Source: Punica granatum (Eukaryota > Streptophyta > Magnoliopsida > Myrtales > Lythraceae). From it: 64,000 nt of DNA. Both the position numbers and the translations under genes were made by a program. The stretch covers positions 11,986,982 to 12,050,981 of the forward strand of contig NC_045134.1 of assembly GCF_007655135.1 (NCBI RefSeq), given 5' to 3'. Below the pieces are notes generated by a model that did no database searches, was not told where the DNA came from, and was given only the letters and a program-made list of their open reading frames with translations. This document shows positions 22,950 through 33,774 of this stretch, piece after piece (the stretch's first letter is position 1; each line of letters starts with the position of its first letter).

Positions 22950-23625
22950 TGTTGGGGTTAGGGATGTACTCAACCAAACAATAACGCAGCAATTAATCTT
23001 CCTCCCCTACTGGTGTAATCGAGATAGGAACTAATCAAATCAACCAACAAGCAGTAAAGTAAAACAACACCAAGAATTTTACGTGGAAAACCCCAATGTG
23101 GGGAAAAACCACGGGACCAACTCCGAATCAACGATCCACTATGAAGGTTATACAATGTCTTTCATCAAGGGTAAACCCTTGGATCACCAAACTCAAGAGA
23201 AACACTCTCTTGGATCACCCAAATACTAAATTCGTCACCCACACGGGTGGTTCACAAAATCAGCTGAAACAGCACCTACAGAGCTCGAATAGAAATTCTG
23301 ACCGTTCAGAAGTTAGCCCCACGTGTTGTGAAGCTGCTGTCAAAATTTCGTCCCAATCGGAGTTCGTTTGATGTCCCGATCGAGGTTTGATCTCCAGCTG
23401 CGCGCTGCCCCTGTTGAGCAGAATTCTCCTCTGCTCTTCCTCTGTTCTGCTGTGCTGTTCTGCTGCCCCTTTGCTGCTGCTGTTCTGCCGCTGCGGCTGC
23501 TGCTGCTGCTACTGCTGCTGCCGCTATATATATATATATGTGCCAGTTCTTGGGCTTATTAAGGCCCGATAAAAGCCTAATACAATTTGAGCCCAACTTC
23601 CTCCAAATTGGAGGGAAGCCCAACA
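22950..23625 (-). repeat. Copia 5' LTR, right copy (676 bp)
   Basis: The plus strand begins TGTTGGG and ends CCCAACA, followed by the target-site sequence cagga (23,626-23,630). The primer-binding site lies at its inner edge. It is near-identical to the left LTR outside the microsatellites and a short deletion near 23,548. Confidence 0.9.
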
Positions 23626-23630
23626 CAGGA

Positions 23631-24529
23631 GTCGTCTACGGACTGCAGTTCGTCTACCAATTGAAATATCACTTGCGGTTCAATACTGTGACCAAAAGCT
23701 AGTCTTAAAATGCCAGTGAATAGAGACCATGAAAGCATTGTTGTTGAGAGCCACATGTTATCAAAATTATAATGATTTCCAACGCTTCAAAAGTGAGACC
23801 TCTAGGTGCGAAAGCAAATGATTCGGTCCCTGATAGAGCTATCTTTGAAAATCTAATAACTTACCGAGAAGTTTCTTCTTCTTTCGATTAATATTCCCAG
23901 AAAAATCTCGGTTCCAGTTCTGTTCCTTCGAACGGAAGTTCCCCAGCCTGCGAACAAGGTCAGCATGATTAGACCAGATAGCTCAATTGAAATCCGGGAA
24001 CGGTTCATATATGTCTGCCAAGAATAGCTAAACAATGAACCGGTTTTTTAGGCAGTTATTGAGTCCTAAAGTTATTGAGTTATGAAGCCTGAAGTACTGT
24101 GAATCCGGGTTGAGATCGGCGATCCAACTAGGGTTTATTCGGCCTATTGGTGATGTAATTAGGGTTTATTCCCTTTATAAACAGTAGTTTATATCTCTTG
24201 TAACCCTAACTCAAAAATAGTGATATACCTGGCTTGGCGGCGCCCCCAGACGTAGTCAGAATTACTGACGAACTGGGTAATCAATTCCGTGTGTCCCTTT
24301 TGCTTTTTCGTTCATATTGTTTTCTACTATTGTACCTCAGTCGCAATAGAAGTCTCGTTTAAGTCAGCAAGATAGGGTGATGATCACTCAGACTACATCC
24401 TCGGAAGCAGCCTGACCACAACCTCAAGAAAGGGTGTACTGTTCTCCAATGTGAATTGCAGACTGAGATTGCCGTATCTAAGGAAAGACTCACGTCCCCG
24501 AAAAAGATAGAGACTCAATTGGATTGAAT
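23631..24529. repeat. Duplicated Copia 3' flank, right copy
   Basis: Second copy of the 900-base flank found at 19,090-19,989. Similarity stops sharply after ggattgaat at 24,529, where unrelated sequence (ggagctccactg) follows; in the left copy the same word is followed by truncated Copia RT sequence. Confidence 0.75.
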
Positions 24530-24890
24530 GGAGCTCCACTGTGTCTTTCATCTTTAGAGGTAACGTGATATCCCCTGTAACGAGCCACCGTCCGGACTTC
24601 GGAACAAAGTAAAGGGCAATGGACCGTAAAATATTCCGAAGTTCTTAGTTAATTCTAGTTCAATTTATACCTAATCATGCTCACTATCGGTGCACGATCC
24701 TTTAACCTTAAGCTTGGAGCAAAATAAGGACCCGCTTATCATACCGAATACCATAAGAAATGAATTCTAGATAACAGCAGATCAATCATCCGGTATGTTC
24801 ATTGGGTCCTTCTCCAGCTGCTCAATATCACCGCGACACGCAATCAGCGACTGTCTCATGCTAGAATTTCCATGTTCATAAGGGAATGAA
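24530..24890. other. Intergenic DNA right of the Copia locus
   Basis: Unique-looking non-coding sequence. No repeat, RNA gene or ORF is supported. Confidence 0.5.
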
Positions 24891-24899
24891 AAAAAGATG

Positions 24900-25160
24900 A
24901 TTTCGAATTCTAGACTAGTACCTTGGGACCTCAGGAGCCTTTTTCTGATATTATTTCTTTCTTTGTATGCTTCTCAGAGTGGCGTTGTACATGGATTCCT
25001 CAATCCCGAAACCTACTCGCACACGACCTTAGTCATGTTGGTTTCATCTCGAACTTTGATGCCTTTTGCTTGTTTGACGGATACCTGTGTACTTTTTCTT
25101 TTTCTTTTTTTTGCTCGAAAGTTAATGAATGTTTCATTGATGATAAAAAACGGATATAAT
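24900..25160 (+). pseudogene. Possible LINE 3' end with RNase H-like fragment
   Basis: The frame from 24,923 gives a short protein-like stretch, TWIPQSRNLLAHDLSH, that resembles the end of the RNase H-like domain found in plant non-LTR elements and related proteins. After it the DNA becomes T-rich, with attaatgaatgtttcattgatg then an A run, like a LINE 3' end. No RT or endonuclease is present. The call rests on one short motif and could be wrong. Confidence 0.3.
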
Positions 25161-25209
25161 GAGAAAATGTCCAAGAGGGTATATTACATAGCTCGAAAAA
25201 AATAGCAGG

Positions 25210-26195
25210 TCCACCTAAATCTCTACAAAGGGAGATACAAGTGACTAAAGCACATCAAGTAATAATATGTACAATTGTAGAGATCATTCCAGATTCCATA
25301 ATTTGTTCTCAACCTCTTTCGACTAAACTCTATATGGACCCTAGTGAGGAAGCAGAGCATCAAGCAGTCTATATAAAGACTGCTTCACAGGGAAGCAGAG
25401 TCAAGAGGAGTCTTGGTCCGGTATCTTGCGCAGGAACCCTCTACCGATCACACCTCTAGAACAAATCAAACAACCAAAATCCTAAACAACCAAATTCCTA
25501 AACATTCAAATCCGCGATAGCCTAACTAATCAAAATCAGTTAAACTATCAAATCAAAGCACCAAGCTTCCTTGATTGGTACAAACCAGCAAATGTTATCC
25601 GGGAGCCAAAACCTGTACAAACCAACAAAAAAATGAGCGTAGCCACAAAAGGTCGGTTGTGCAGACAGTTGATAAGATTGATTGTGCTAGTAGTATGATC
25701 ATTTGAGTAGAGGGCGGGAATTCCATCGCATGGGCGATGGCTATAGTCTGCAGAATAGAAGCCGCCATCTATAATGGGAGAGTCGGACAGATAGGGAGGC
25801 AAGGGAGGATGTCATCTCTATGCCATTAGAGCCATCGGTCATGAATGTGCGATGAGTTGGGTTGAATAATGGGTTCGGGTCGGCTGGATTGGTTTGGGTT
25901 GGGCATTCGGGTTAGGCAGGGCGCGTGGGCTATCTTCCTTCTCCTTTACATGTTCCTCGGAGATGGTGAGGGCGTGACCTTGGCGGGGAGCGGGAAACTA
26001 CTCCATCGGGCGACACCTCAACTCATCGCCAGAAATGAGGAGGAGGGGGGCCGCTGCGACCTCCGAGGCGCCATCCACACAATCTCTGAATCAAATTTGA
26101 GGACGGAGGACAGAGATGTCGAGACAACCAACAACCCCAAGGACCATAGTACAGAGATGTTCGAACTAACGAGGCTAAGCTGCCCAACAAACCGA
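25210..26195. other. Intergenic DNA
   Basis: No family recognised. The ORF at 25,869-26,201 (110 codons) is G-rich with repeated tgggttcgggt-type words and is likely chance or old repeat sequence. Confidence 0.5.
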
Positions 26196-26197
26196 TA

Positions 26198-26477
26198 TTA
26201 GGTTTTGTTTGGGAATGAAGCAATATTTTTTACTCTTCTTCATTTATCTTCAAATCAAAAACACAATTACTTTTTTCTTCAGTTTTTTTATTTTAACTAC
26301 CATTTAATTCAATTTTTAATACTAAATTCTGCCGACTATTCATTAATTTTTTCACAATTTAACACAATCATTATTTTTAAATTTTCTCCCTCCAACTTAT
26401 TATTATAACCAAATTATATATATATATATATATATATAGTTGGAATAAAGTTGAGTTTTTTCCAAACAAGAACTAAG
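26198..26477. mobile_element. MITE candidate
   Basis: The left edge taggttttgtttggga and the right edge ttccaaacaagaacta are imperfect inverted repeats about 280 bases apart, bordered by TA. The interior is AT-rich and non-coding with a (TA)n tract at 26,414-26,438. Size, termini and TA border fit a Tc1/mariner- or PIF/Harbinger-type MITE. The superfamily cannot be decided. Confidence 0.4.
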
Positions 26478-26506
26478 AATCCCACCGGAGTTTCTTCGCA
26501 TATCAG

Positions 26507-26713
26507 ATGGAGGTGACAGTCGGCGGGTCCAGTGGAGGAGCGTTGGACCCGCGCCGTCCGAAGTTGGAGATCACCAAGCGAAAGAGCAAGGCCCGTGACC
26601 GGACGTGCCCGGACGAAGCTAGACGCGCAGGCGGCTCAAACTTGGGTTTTTTGGGGGAGATAGGAGTGAAGGGTACCCCTGTACTTCACGGAAACACGCT
26701 ATTAGAGCTTTGA
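26507..26713 (+). CDS. Small ORF, unknown (68 codons)
   Basis: An ATG-started frame with GC-richer composition than its flanks and a basic, polar product (EITKRKSKARDRTCPDE). No domain is recognised, and no splice partners were found downstream. It may be a first exon, a remnant of captured sequence next to the MITE candidate, or chance. I keep it only because its base composition differs from the neighbouring AT-rich DNA. Confidence 0.2.
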   Translation: MEVTVGGSSGGALDPRRPKLEITKRKSKARDRTCPDEARRAGGSNLGFLGEIGVKGTPVLHGNTLLEL

Positions 26714-26719
26714 GAAGAG

Positions 26720-27525
26720 TAAAAGAAAAGGCCTGATGGCAGGCTTACATCAGTTTACTGTTTATGGTAGTATCTATTTTCCCATCTAATCTTCCAAGGG
26801 AAAGTATCATTTTGTTGTTCCTTTTATAAGAATTGTCATTAAGTAACCAATTATATAACTTCTGCCGAAATTAAGGAATTGTTTGAGATGAGTGAAATTT
26901 GTGGCACGCCACTATACACCCTACAATATTTCAACCAATAGAAATTATCCTTTTTCCTTACTCCAAAGCTATAACTTATTATATGGCTCGACTTAGAATT
27001 ATGAGATTGGAAATGACCCATTTGATTAGGTATATGGGTAAATTGACTCTATAAGTTTTATATTGTGTTCACTTCCATCCCGAAAGGCCAACCTTTGGTA
27101 ACTTGTCCACCAATTCAACTTTTGATCCTAAGTTTAAGATACTTCCAACTTGGCTAAGATAGAATTTGGTTTTCTACAATATTACCACGAGGTGCCCGAG
27201 GCTAATCACACAAGTCTCAGTTTTCTCCTGTTTATGAGGTATTTCCAGTGAGATCGTATTTCCAGTGAGATCGACTCCCTAAATTGCGAATTTGCATTCC
27301 CTATCCTCGTCTCCTCCTGTTCCTTTAACCTCGAGCTAACATGTATTAAGGTAAAAAAAATCAGGGACCTGTAATTTTTCTTGAATATATATAGAAACAC
27401 ATATGATATTCCTCTTTCTTTTTCTTTGATCTATCGTCCACGGCACAAAGTAATAAATTAAAGATTGATGTAGATAAATTTTCAAAATATCATACAAGCG
27501 AAAAATTAAAATCTCACTTTTTAAT
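26720..27525. other. Intergenic DNA
   Basis: AT-rich. A 17-base word (ttccagtgagatcg) occurs twice in a row near 27,242 and 27,259. No gene is supported. Confidence 0.5.
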
Positions 27526-27529
27526 AATA

Positions 27530-28870
27530 AAATTAATAACATATTAGATAAAAGTAAAAAATAATTCTAGATAATAAATATTATGTTCAAAAAAATATTA
27601 AAACATCAAATATAAGAAATGACAGAAAATTTATAAAATTCTAGAGAATACCCAAAAAAGCCAAAAAATTACGAGAACAACTAAAAGAATAAATAATATA
27701 AAATACAGAAAATATAAAAGATAAACACTAAAGGAGAATTCTAAATAAATTAAAATGCAATTGAAAATGAAATAAAATGCAGAAAAGAAAACAATAAAAT
27801 ACAAAAATAGAAATATTAGAAAATTCTGGATATTTCATGTTTTCATTTACTCGTGAAACGTTAGAAAATTTGGAATAATCTAAAATAAGTGAAAAGCTTT
27901 GAAATGTTAAAAATTTATAGCTGAACCAAAATGAGTGAAAATTTAGAGATAAAACACCTCCTTGTTTGCTAACTCCGAAACTCCCTAAACTTATATATCT
28001 TTGGTTGCTTCCATTTAGTTTCTCCCTTAGTCTCTGCACCGATATTTATTTCATTTTCTTTCTTTTCTCGATGGAAAGAGGAGAGGAAGGTAACAGGGCG
28101 TCAGACATAGAATGAAGGAGAAGCCCAAAGGGGAACCGATAACACTATATATAAATTCAAAGAAAGTTGGAGCCACTAGACATGATAGGTCTTTTTTTTA
28201 ATCTGTTTAAAACTTCATTTATTTTTAATTAATTATATTATTTTGAATTTACTAACTTTTATTTTATTTTATGAATTTCGATTTTCCATGAGCTTTTGAA
28301 TATTTCTCCATTCGTGGTAATTTTCTGGACTTCAAAAAATTTTCCCTCTTTTTTTGAATTTTCATTTTATTTCTTGATTGCATTTTTTATTTCTCTGATT
28401 TTTTTTACTTCTAACCTTTTGAAGTTATTCTGAAATTTATTTTACTTCATTTTTTTAAAAAGAAAGATTTTGGATATTCTTTTAATCTTTCCAAGTTTTA
28501 GTCTTTTTTTTTACTTTTACATATTTTCCTAATATCTTGTATTTAGTTTTTCAATTTTTATTAATTTTATATTATTTTCTTTTTAATCTTTTTAGAAAAA
28601 CTTTCTTACTTTTTGTCTTGCATTTTTATTTCTTAATTACATTTTTAATTTTCAGCATTCTATTTTTATTTTTAATTGCATTTTAATTTTTAGCTATCTT
28701 TTAGTTTTTATTTTTATATTTTCTGAATCTTATGTTATTTATATTTTATTTTTGGTTGTTCTTGCAATTATTTATTTATCTTTTACCTTTTTACTTTTAT
28801 GAATTTTTTGTAATATCTCATATTTAGACGATTCATATTTTCTTTATTTCTGGTTTAATTTAATGAAATA
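27530..28870. repeat. Large imperfect inverted repeat (A-rich left arm, T-rich right arm)
   Basis: The left arm (about 27,530-27,990) is A-rich, and its reverse complement aligns by eye with the T-rich right arm (about 28,280-28,860). The best core pairs left 27,680-27,780 with right 28,665-28,790: both contain AATTGCATTTTAATTT, then TATCTTTTA, TTATATTTTCTG and TTATTTATATT-like words. About 200-300 bases separate the arms. This has the form of a foldback element or a long hairpin-forming repeat. Mononucleotide bias raises chance similarity, so the outer limits are uncertain. Confidence 0.45.
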
Positions 28871-28879
28871 TAAAAATAA

Positions 28880-29765
28880 TATTGAAAAGTTAAAAAAAAA
28901 AAGTGGTATTAGCCGGTATAGGTCCTCCATCACCTCTCGACGCCCCCACGCTCACTCTAATACAAAGGTAGAGAATGGGGATGTAAAGTGTATCTTAATG
29001 CCGGCCAACACTACCTCAGATGAGGTCGGAAACGGCCATTGAGCCCATTGGCGACTAGTACCATGATTCCCACCTTCATTCTTTCTATTGCTCATTTCAT
29101 TTAATTTGATTATTACTTTTTGTCTTCTTTAGTTTTAATGTTAATTTTTATTTGTATAATGCATTTTTTAAAAAGATTATGAATGAAGAAACTTAACGAA
29201 ATTAGAGTTGGCTAAACGAAATTATTTTAAAGAGTGCATAGTCCATTTTTTTCTCTTTTTCAAATTAACCCAAAAGGAAACTGAAAATTAGACTAATGGC
29301 TTAGTTTGTTACTCTTGTACTTTCTTCACTCTATTGTGACTGGAAATAATTACCTAAGGATCAGTCGGGCGTATAATATGTTTTACCATTTATTCCAGCT
29401 CAATCGGGCTGATGAACAAGTAATAATATGTTCATCTGAAAAGCGACAACCGGTATAGCACTAACGTTGTCATATTACATTGTTAAACATTCAATTAGGT
29501 TGATAGTTTAAGACTGACAGTTGAAGTCCTACATGTTTGAACAAACCCAAATGTAGCACGAAGGGAGTTTATATCCGTTTATGTTGAAATTGAATCATCG
29601 AAAAATCGAGTCCAGAAAATTTTTTAAATTTATTTTTTGAAAGGATATTGAATGTCAATATCATTTAAATCTATCATTGTTAATACGAAAAATTATTAGA
29701 AAATAATCTTTATTTGACTCAAACTTTTAAGTCAATCCCACCCAACAGCATACTTTCCAATTCCA
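28880..29765. other. Intergenic DNA upstream of the GUX gene
   Basis: A GC-richer patch at 28,905-29,085 stands out from AT-rich surroundings and looks like a fragment of an old repeat. No gene is supported. Confidence 0.5.
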
Positions 29766-29771
29766 GGGCTG

Positions 29772-29779
29772 TATAAATA
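29772..29779 (+). promoter_or_regulatory. TATA box of the GUX-like gene
   Basis: TATAAATA lies about 240 bases before the main ATG, followed by a pyrimidine-rich leader. This would put the transcription start near 29,805. Confidence 0.5.
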
Positions 29780-29975
29780 TTCCTCCTTCTAACGCTTAAC
29801 TGCCACCCACAATCCCATTGACTGTCCACATAAAAATCAGAACATTGACTCTGCTCTTTCCTCTGTTTCATTGGTGCTCGCCTCTGTTCCAGCTCTGCCC
29901 AATCTCATTCTTACCGTTTTCGATTTAGGATTTTGTTTCTATTTTTGGAAAGGGAAATATATTCTAATACGGTTG

Positions 29976-30002
29976 ATGTTCCCTCCCACGGGCTCCAACT
30001 GA
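29976..30002 (+). promoter_or_regulatory. Short upstream ORF in the GUX-like leader
   Basis: The first ATG after the TATA box opens an 8-codon frame that stops 8 bases before the main ATG at 30,011. If transcribed, such a frame usually lowers or tunes translation of the main ORF. Confidence 0.4.
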
Positions 30003-30010
30003 AAGTGGAA

Positions 30011-32801
30011 ATGGCCGGACCCGCATCTAGCCCCATCGAACCCAGAATCAGAGCCTCCGCTTCGTCACCGTTAAGTCATTCGCTCTGTTTTACTCTATTT
30101 GATAGCGTTTCTTCCCGTAAATTCCAATACTCCAGGGATGCATATTCGGTAAATAGGCCTTATCCGTGTAGCTTACGTCGGCTGCACCAGACGTAGTTAC
30201 CGTCTTTGCTCTGGTTCTCATCGAATCTAAGTTGGTTGTTTCAGTAAAACACAAATGCTGTTCTTCGACTGCATTCTTTTTCCAAGAATATGAAGTGCAG
30301 GAACCGGCTATGATCATAAGTTCTTGCAGAAAATTTCTGACATTGTCGACTTGCTCATTGGATCGTCTATTTTGTGGTGCAGAGAAGAAGAGAACTTCCG
30401 GAGAGAGACTGAGAAGAAGTATCTCAAAGATGTGGAAATTGCTGTCCACCTTCCCGTTCGAGATTGGGACCTTAACTGCAAGAAACCAACCTTCAGCCTC
30501 CTCCTCATCTTCATCTTGTGGGGATCTTTCCGAACACTATACCACTCTTCGACGATTTTTATCGCCGATCTTCCCTCCACTTCCTCCCCTCGGTACATTC
30601 ATCCTTCTCCTTTGCTTTCTTGGATTTTTTTTTTCTCGGCTCCATAATTGATTTTGCATTGACCTTAAACGAATACAGTCCGCATAGCCTGGCCTCTCTG
30701 AAGACTCAAACAGCAGAGAGCCTTGCCCAGGATCCTCGATACTTATCCTCTTTAAACATCGACTGGGATGAAATCTCAAGAATTATCGAGAAGCTAAATA
30801 ATTTAGACGAGTATCCAGGAATTGGACTGCTAAACTTTGATGAGAAAGAAATTGGCCAGTGGAAGCAACTGTTTCCAGAGACCGAGCAACTCATCTTGCA
30901 CCTAGAACGTGCTCCTGGAAACTTAACATGGGAGATGCTATATCCCGAATGGATAGATGAAGAAGAAGAGTCGGTGATTCCCTCTTGCCCTTCTCTTCCT
31001 CAACTTCAAGTTCCCCATAAACCGAGGATCGATCTCATTGCTGTGAAGCTTCCATCAGGGAGATCCTCGAGAGACGTGGCTCGATTGCACTTGCAGCTCG
31101 AAGCTGCTCGACTCGCTGCATCTTCCAAAATTCAGCATCAAATTCATGTGCTTCTCGTGACCGATCACTTCCCGATCCCGAATCTCTTCTCATGCAAGGA
31201 ATTAGTTGCTCGAGAGGGGAATGCTTGGCTTTACAAGCCCGACCCGTTTAGGCTGCTAGAAAAGGTTCGGCTTCCCATCGGATCTTGTGAACTGGCCTTG
31301 CCTATCGAGCCTGAAGGTAGCTTTACTGCATATACCGTAGCAGCTAATTTTAATGAGAATTATTCTTGCAAATCAGTCTTTTATCAAGTCTTGGATTATT
31401 ATCTGCAACTGCAAAGTGCCGATGGCTGTTAACGGGATCAAGCGAACAAAGGCTCCTCGTTGCTTTTGGTTTACATCGACGAAGAAATATTTCTTGCTGA
31501 CAGAAAAATGGGTTTTTCTGTTGATGCTTTTGTCAATTAGCAAGGTTTTTAGTGGACAATGATGCGAAATGATTTAATTTTTAGTAATCGCACTCATTTT
31601 CTGATGAGTGAAAATCTATTCTGGCATAGATGCTTCTTCGATCAGATTTAAAACTCCCCGAAGTGCAGCTAAGTTGGCTTAATAGGAAAGTAGGTGTTTC
31701 TTCAGACTTAATCATCAATTTATATAACAAAACATAGACAGCATCCTTTTTTTCCTGTTGAGTCGGGTCACATAAATCGCAACTGACATACGGACTTAGT
31801 ATATATTTTGTATGTGATATATAGGGCCATTTTATTCGGAGGGATCAGGTCGAGAAGCCTATGCTACAATCCTTCACTCTGCCCAAGCTTATGTCTGCGG
31901 GGCTATTGTTGCAGCACAGAGCATAAGAGCCACCGGCTCAAACAGGGACCTTGTGGCACTTGTCGATGAAACAATCAGCGATGATGACAGAGTAGGCCTG
32001 GAGGCTGCAGGCTGGAAAATCTACACGATTCAGAGGATAAGGAACCCAAGGGCCCAGGAAGGGTCCTACAACGAGTGGAACTATAGCAAGTTCCGCCTCT
32101 GGCAGCTGACTGACTATGACAAGATAGTCTTCATCGACGCCGACCTCCTTGTCCTCAGGAACATAGATTTCCTCTTCGGAATGCTTGAAATCTCTGCCAG
32201 GGGAAACAATGCCACGCTCTTCAACTCGGGGGTGATGGTGATCGAGCCCTGCAATTGCACGTTCGATCTATTGATGGATCACATCGACGAGATTGTTTCC
32301 TACAATGGAGGTGACCAAGGGTACTTGAACGAGATGTTCACATGGTGGCACCGGATGCCGAGACGCATGAACTTCTTGAAGCATTTCTGGGAAGGAGACA
32401 GCGAGGAGAGCAAAAGGCGGAAGACCGACCTGTTTGGGGCGGACCCTCCCGCTCTATACGTTATCCACTACTTGGGACATAAGCCATGGCTTTGTTTCCG
32501 GGACTACGACTGTAACTGGAATGTGGGATTTTATCGGGAATTTGCAAGCGACGCAGCCCACAAGACATGGTGGAAGGTCCATGACTCGATGCCCGGGAAT
32601 CTACAGAGGTATTGCCTGCTCAGGACGAGGCAGAAGGCCGCCCTCGAGTGGGATCGGAGGCAGGCCGAGATGGCAAACTTCGAGGATGGACATTGGAGGA
32701 TGGAGATCAATGATGACAGGTTGCGTACATGTGTTGAGAACTTTTGCTCTTGGGAAAGCATGCTGCTGCACTGGGGTGAGCAGAATTGGGCTGACAATTA
32801 A
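30011..32801 (+). CDS. GUX-type xylan glucuronosyltransferase (GT8, PGSIP family)
   Basis: A Golgi type II membrane enzyme that adds glucuronic acid to the xylan backbone. Clear exons: one ending at 30,592; 30,679-31,316; and 31,825-32,801 (stop TAA). The 86 and 508 base introns have GT-AG ends and matching phases. The start at 30,011 gives MAGPASSPIEPRIRASASSP, but the borders between about 30,117 and 30,420 are unresolved. Before 30,592 the frame encodes a membrane anchor, PTFSLLLIFILWGSF. Then follow DPRYLSSLNIDWDE, MLYPEWIDEEEE, SSRDVARLHLQLEAARLAAS and LYKPDPFRLLEKV. The last exon carries YNEWNYSKFRLWQLTDYDKI, the metal-binding DAD motif (32,136-32,144), NSGVMVIEPCNCTFD, NGGDQGYLNE and HYLGHKPW. 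About 650 residues are expected, as in GUX1. Which GUX number it matches was not decided. Confidence 0.85.
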
Positions 32802-33770
32802 TATCGCCATTCATCGCAAATGATGATTGGAGAGAGATTGTTTCAGATTTCAAGTGTAAATGATGCCATTGGCTGTCATCTGTATACACGATGATGCGTA
32901 TGATTATTACCCCTAATCATGAAAAATATCTCACGTGTGAATCGTATACAACTACTTCTCAATCACCATTACTCACGTGATTACACGTTTACCGGCCATT
33001 TTATCATTGGCATATTGTACTGCCATGTAGTATAACAGTGTGGTATGACCATACATGACCGGAAGAACCGCAACCAAGTCTTATAAATAAGGGATGAAAA
33101 AATTAAGAAGAATCTAATATGTTTATAAGAGATAGAGTGCCGCAACTTGTTAGCTCAATCTTTTGAGTTGGAAATGAGTCCAATTGTTTTTAGGTCCAGT
33201 GAAAAATTTTACATGACATCAAAGCGGTATGCTTTTGGCAACTCATATGAACTCACATCAAGCCAGATCCAGTTTCGAGGCAACAAAAAACGCGCATCAT
33301 ATTAGTTAGGTCCAAGAGTGGTCCGATCTAATTTCGACGCAACCGAAAGTGCGCTTCTAGTCAGACCCGAATGTGGAACTCGTGGTTATTTGTCCCCCTT
33401 GAGTTTCGGAGATTTGAACTTGTGCTTTCTCCCTATATAGTTGCTTACCACTCAATCAACAACTTGTTGGTTCATCATATTTGAGTGAAGTTATCCGCCT
33501 CCAAGAAGTAGAAATCCTCCTCGGTCAGCGAGACTATCGTAAGCTAGTCTGCTTGGCAAATCAATGTTGAAAAGTGCTAAAATTACTCGAATCACTTGGA
33601 GGATGTCCGGACATGTTGACATGAAACGTTAGAGCTTGAATTAAATGAAATAAATTGATTAAAATGGGACATAATGCAATGGTACTTCTCAGCATCTCAA
33701 ATTAAGAGGTTACAGGAAGTTTTACTAGGAATCAGGCATTGAACCTATTTGTTCCAGACGACGGCAATTA
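32802..33770. other. 3' flank of the GUX-like gene and old repeats
   Basis: Includes the likely 3' UTR, then from about 33,130 a GC-richer segment with words such as caacttgttagctcaatc and ccactcaatcaacaacttgtt, which looks like an old dispersed repeat. No gene is supported. Confidence 0.45.
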
Positions 33771-33774
33771 ACTA

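Noticed and set aside
25869..26223. 110-codon forward and 66-codon reverse ORFs as a gene
   Set aside because: No motif, no splice partners, repetitive G-rich composition at the 5' side.
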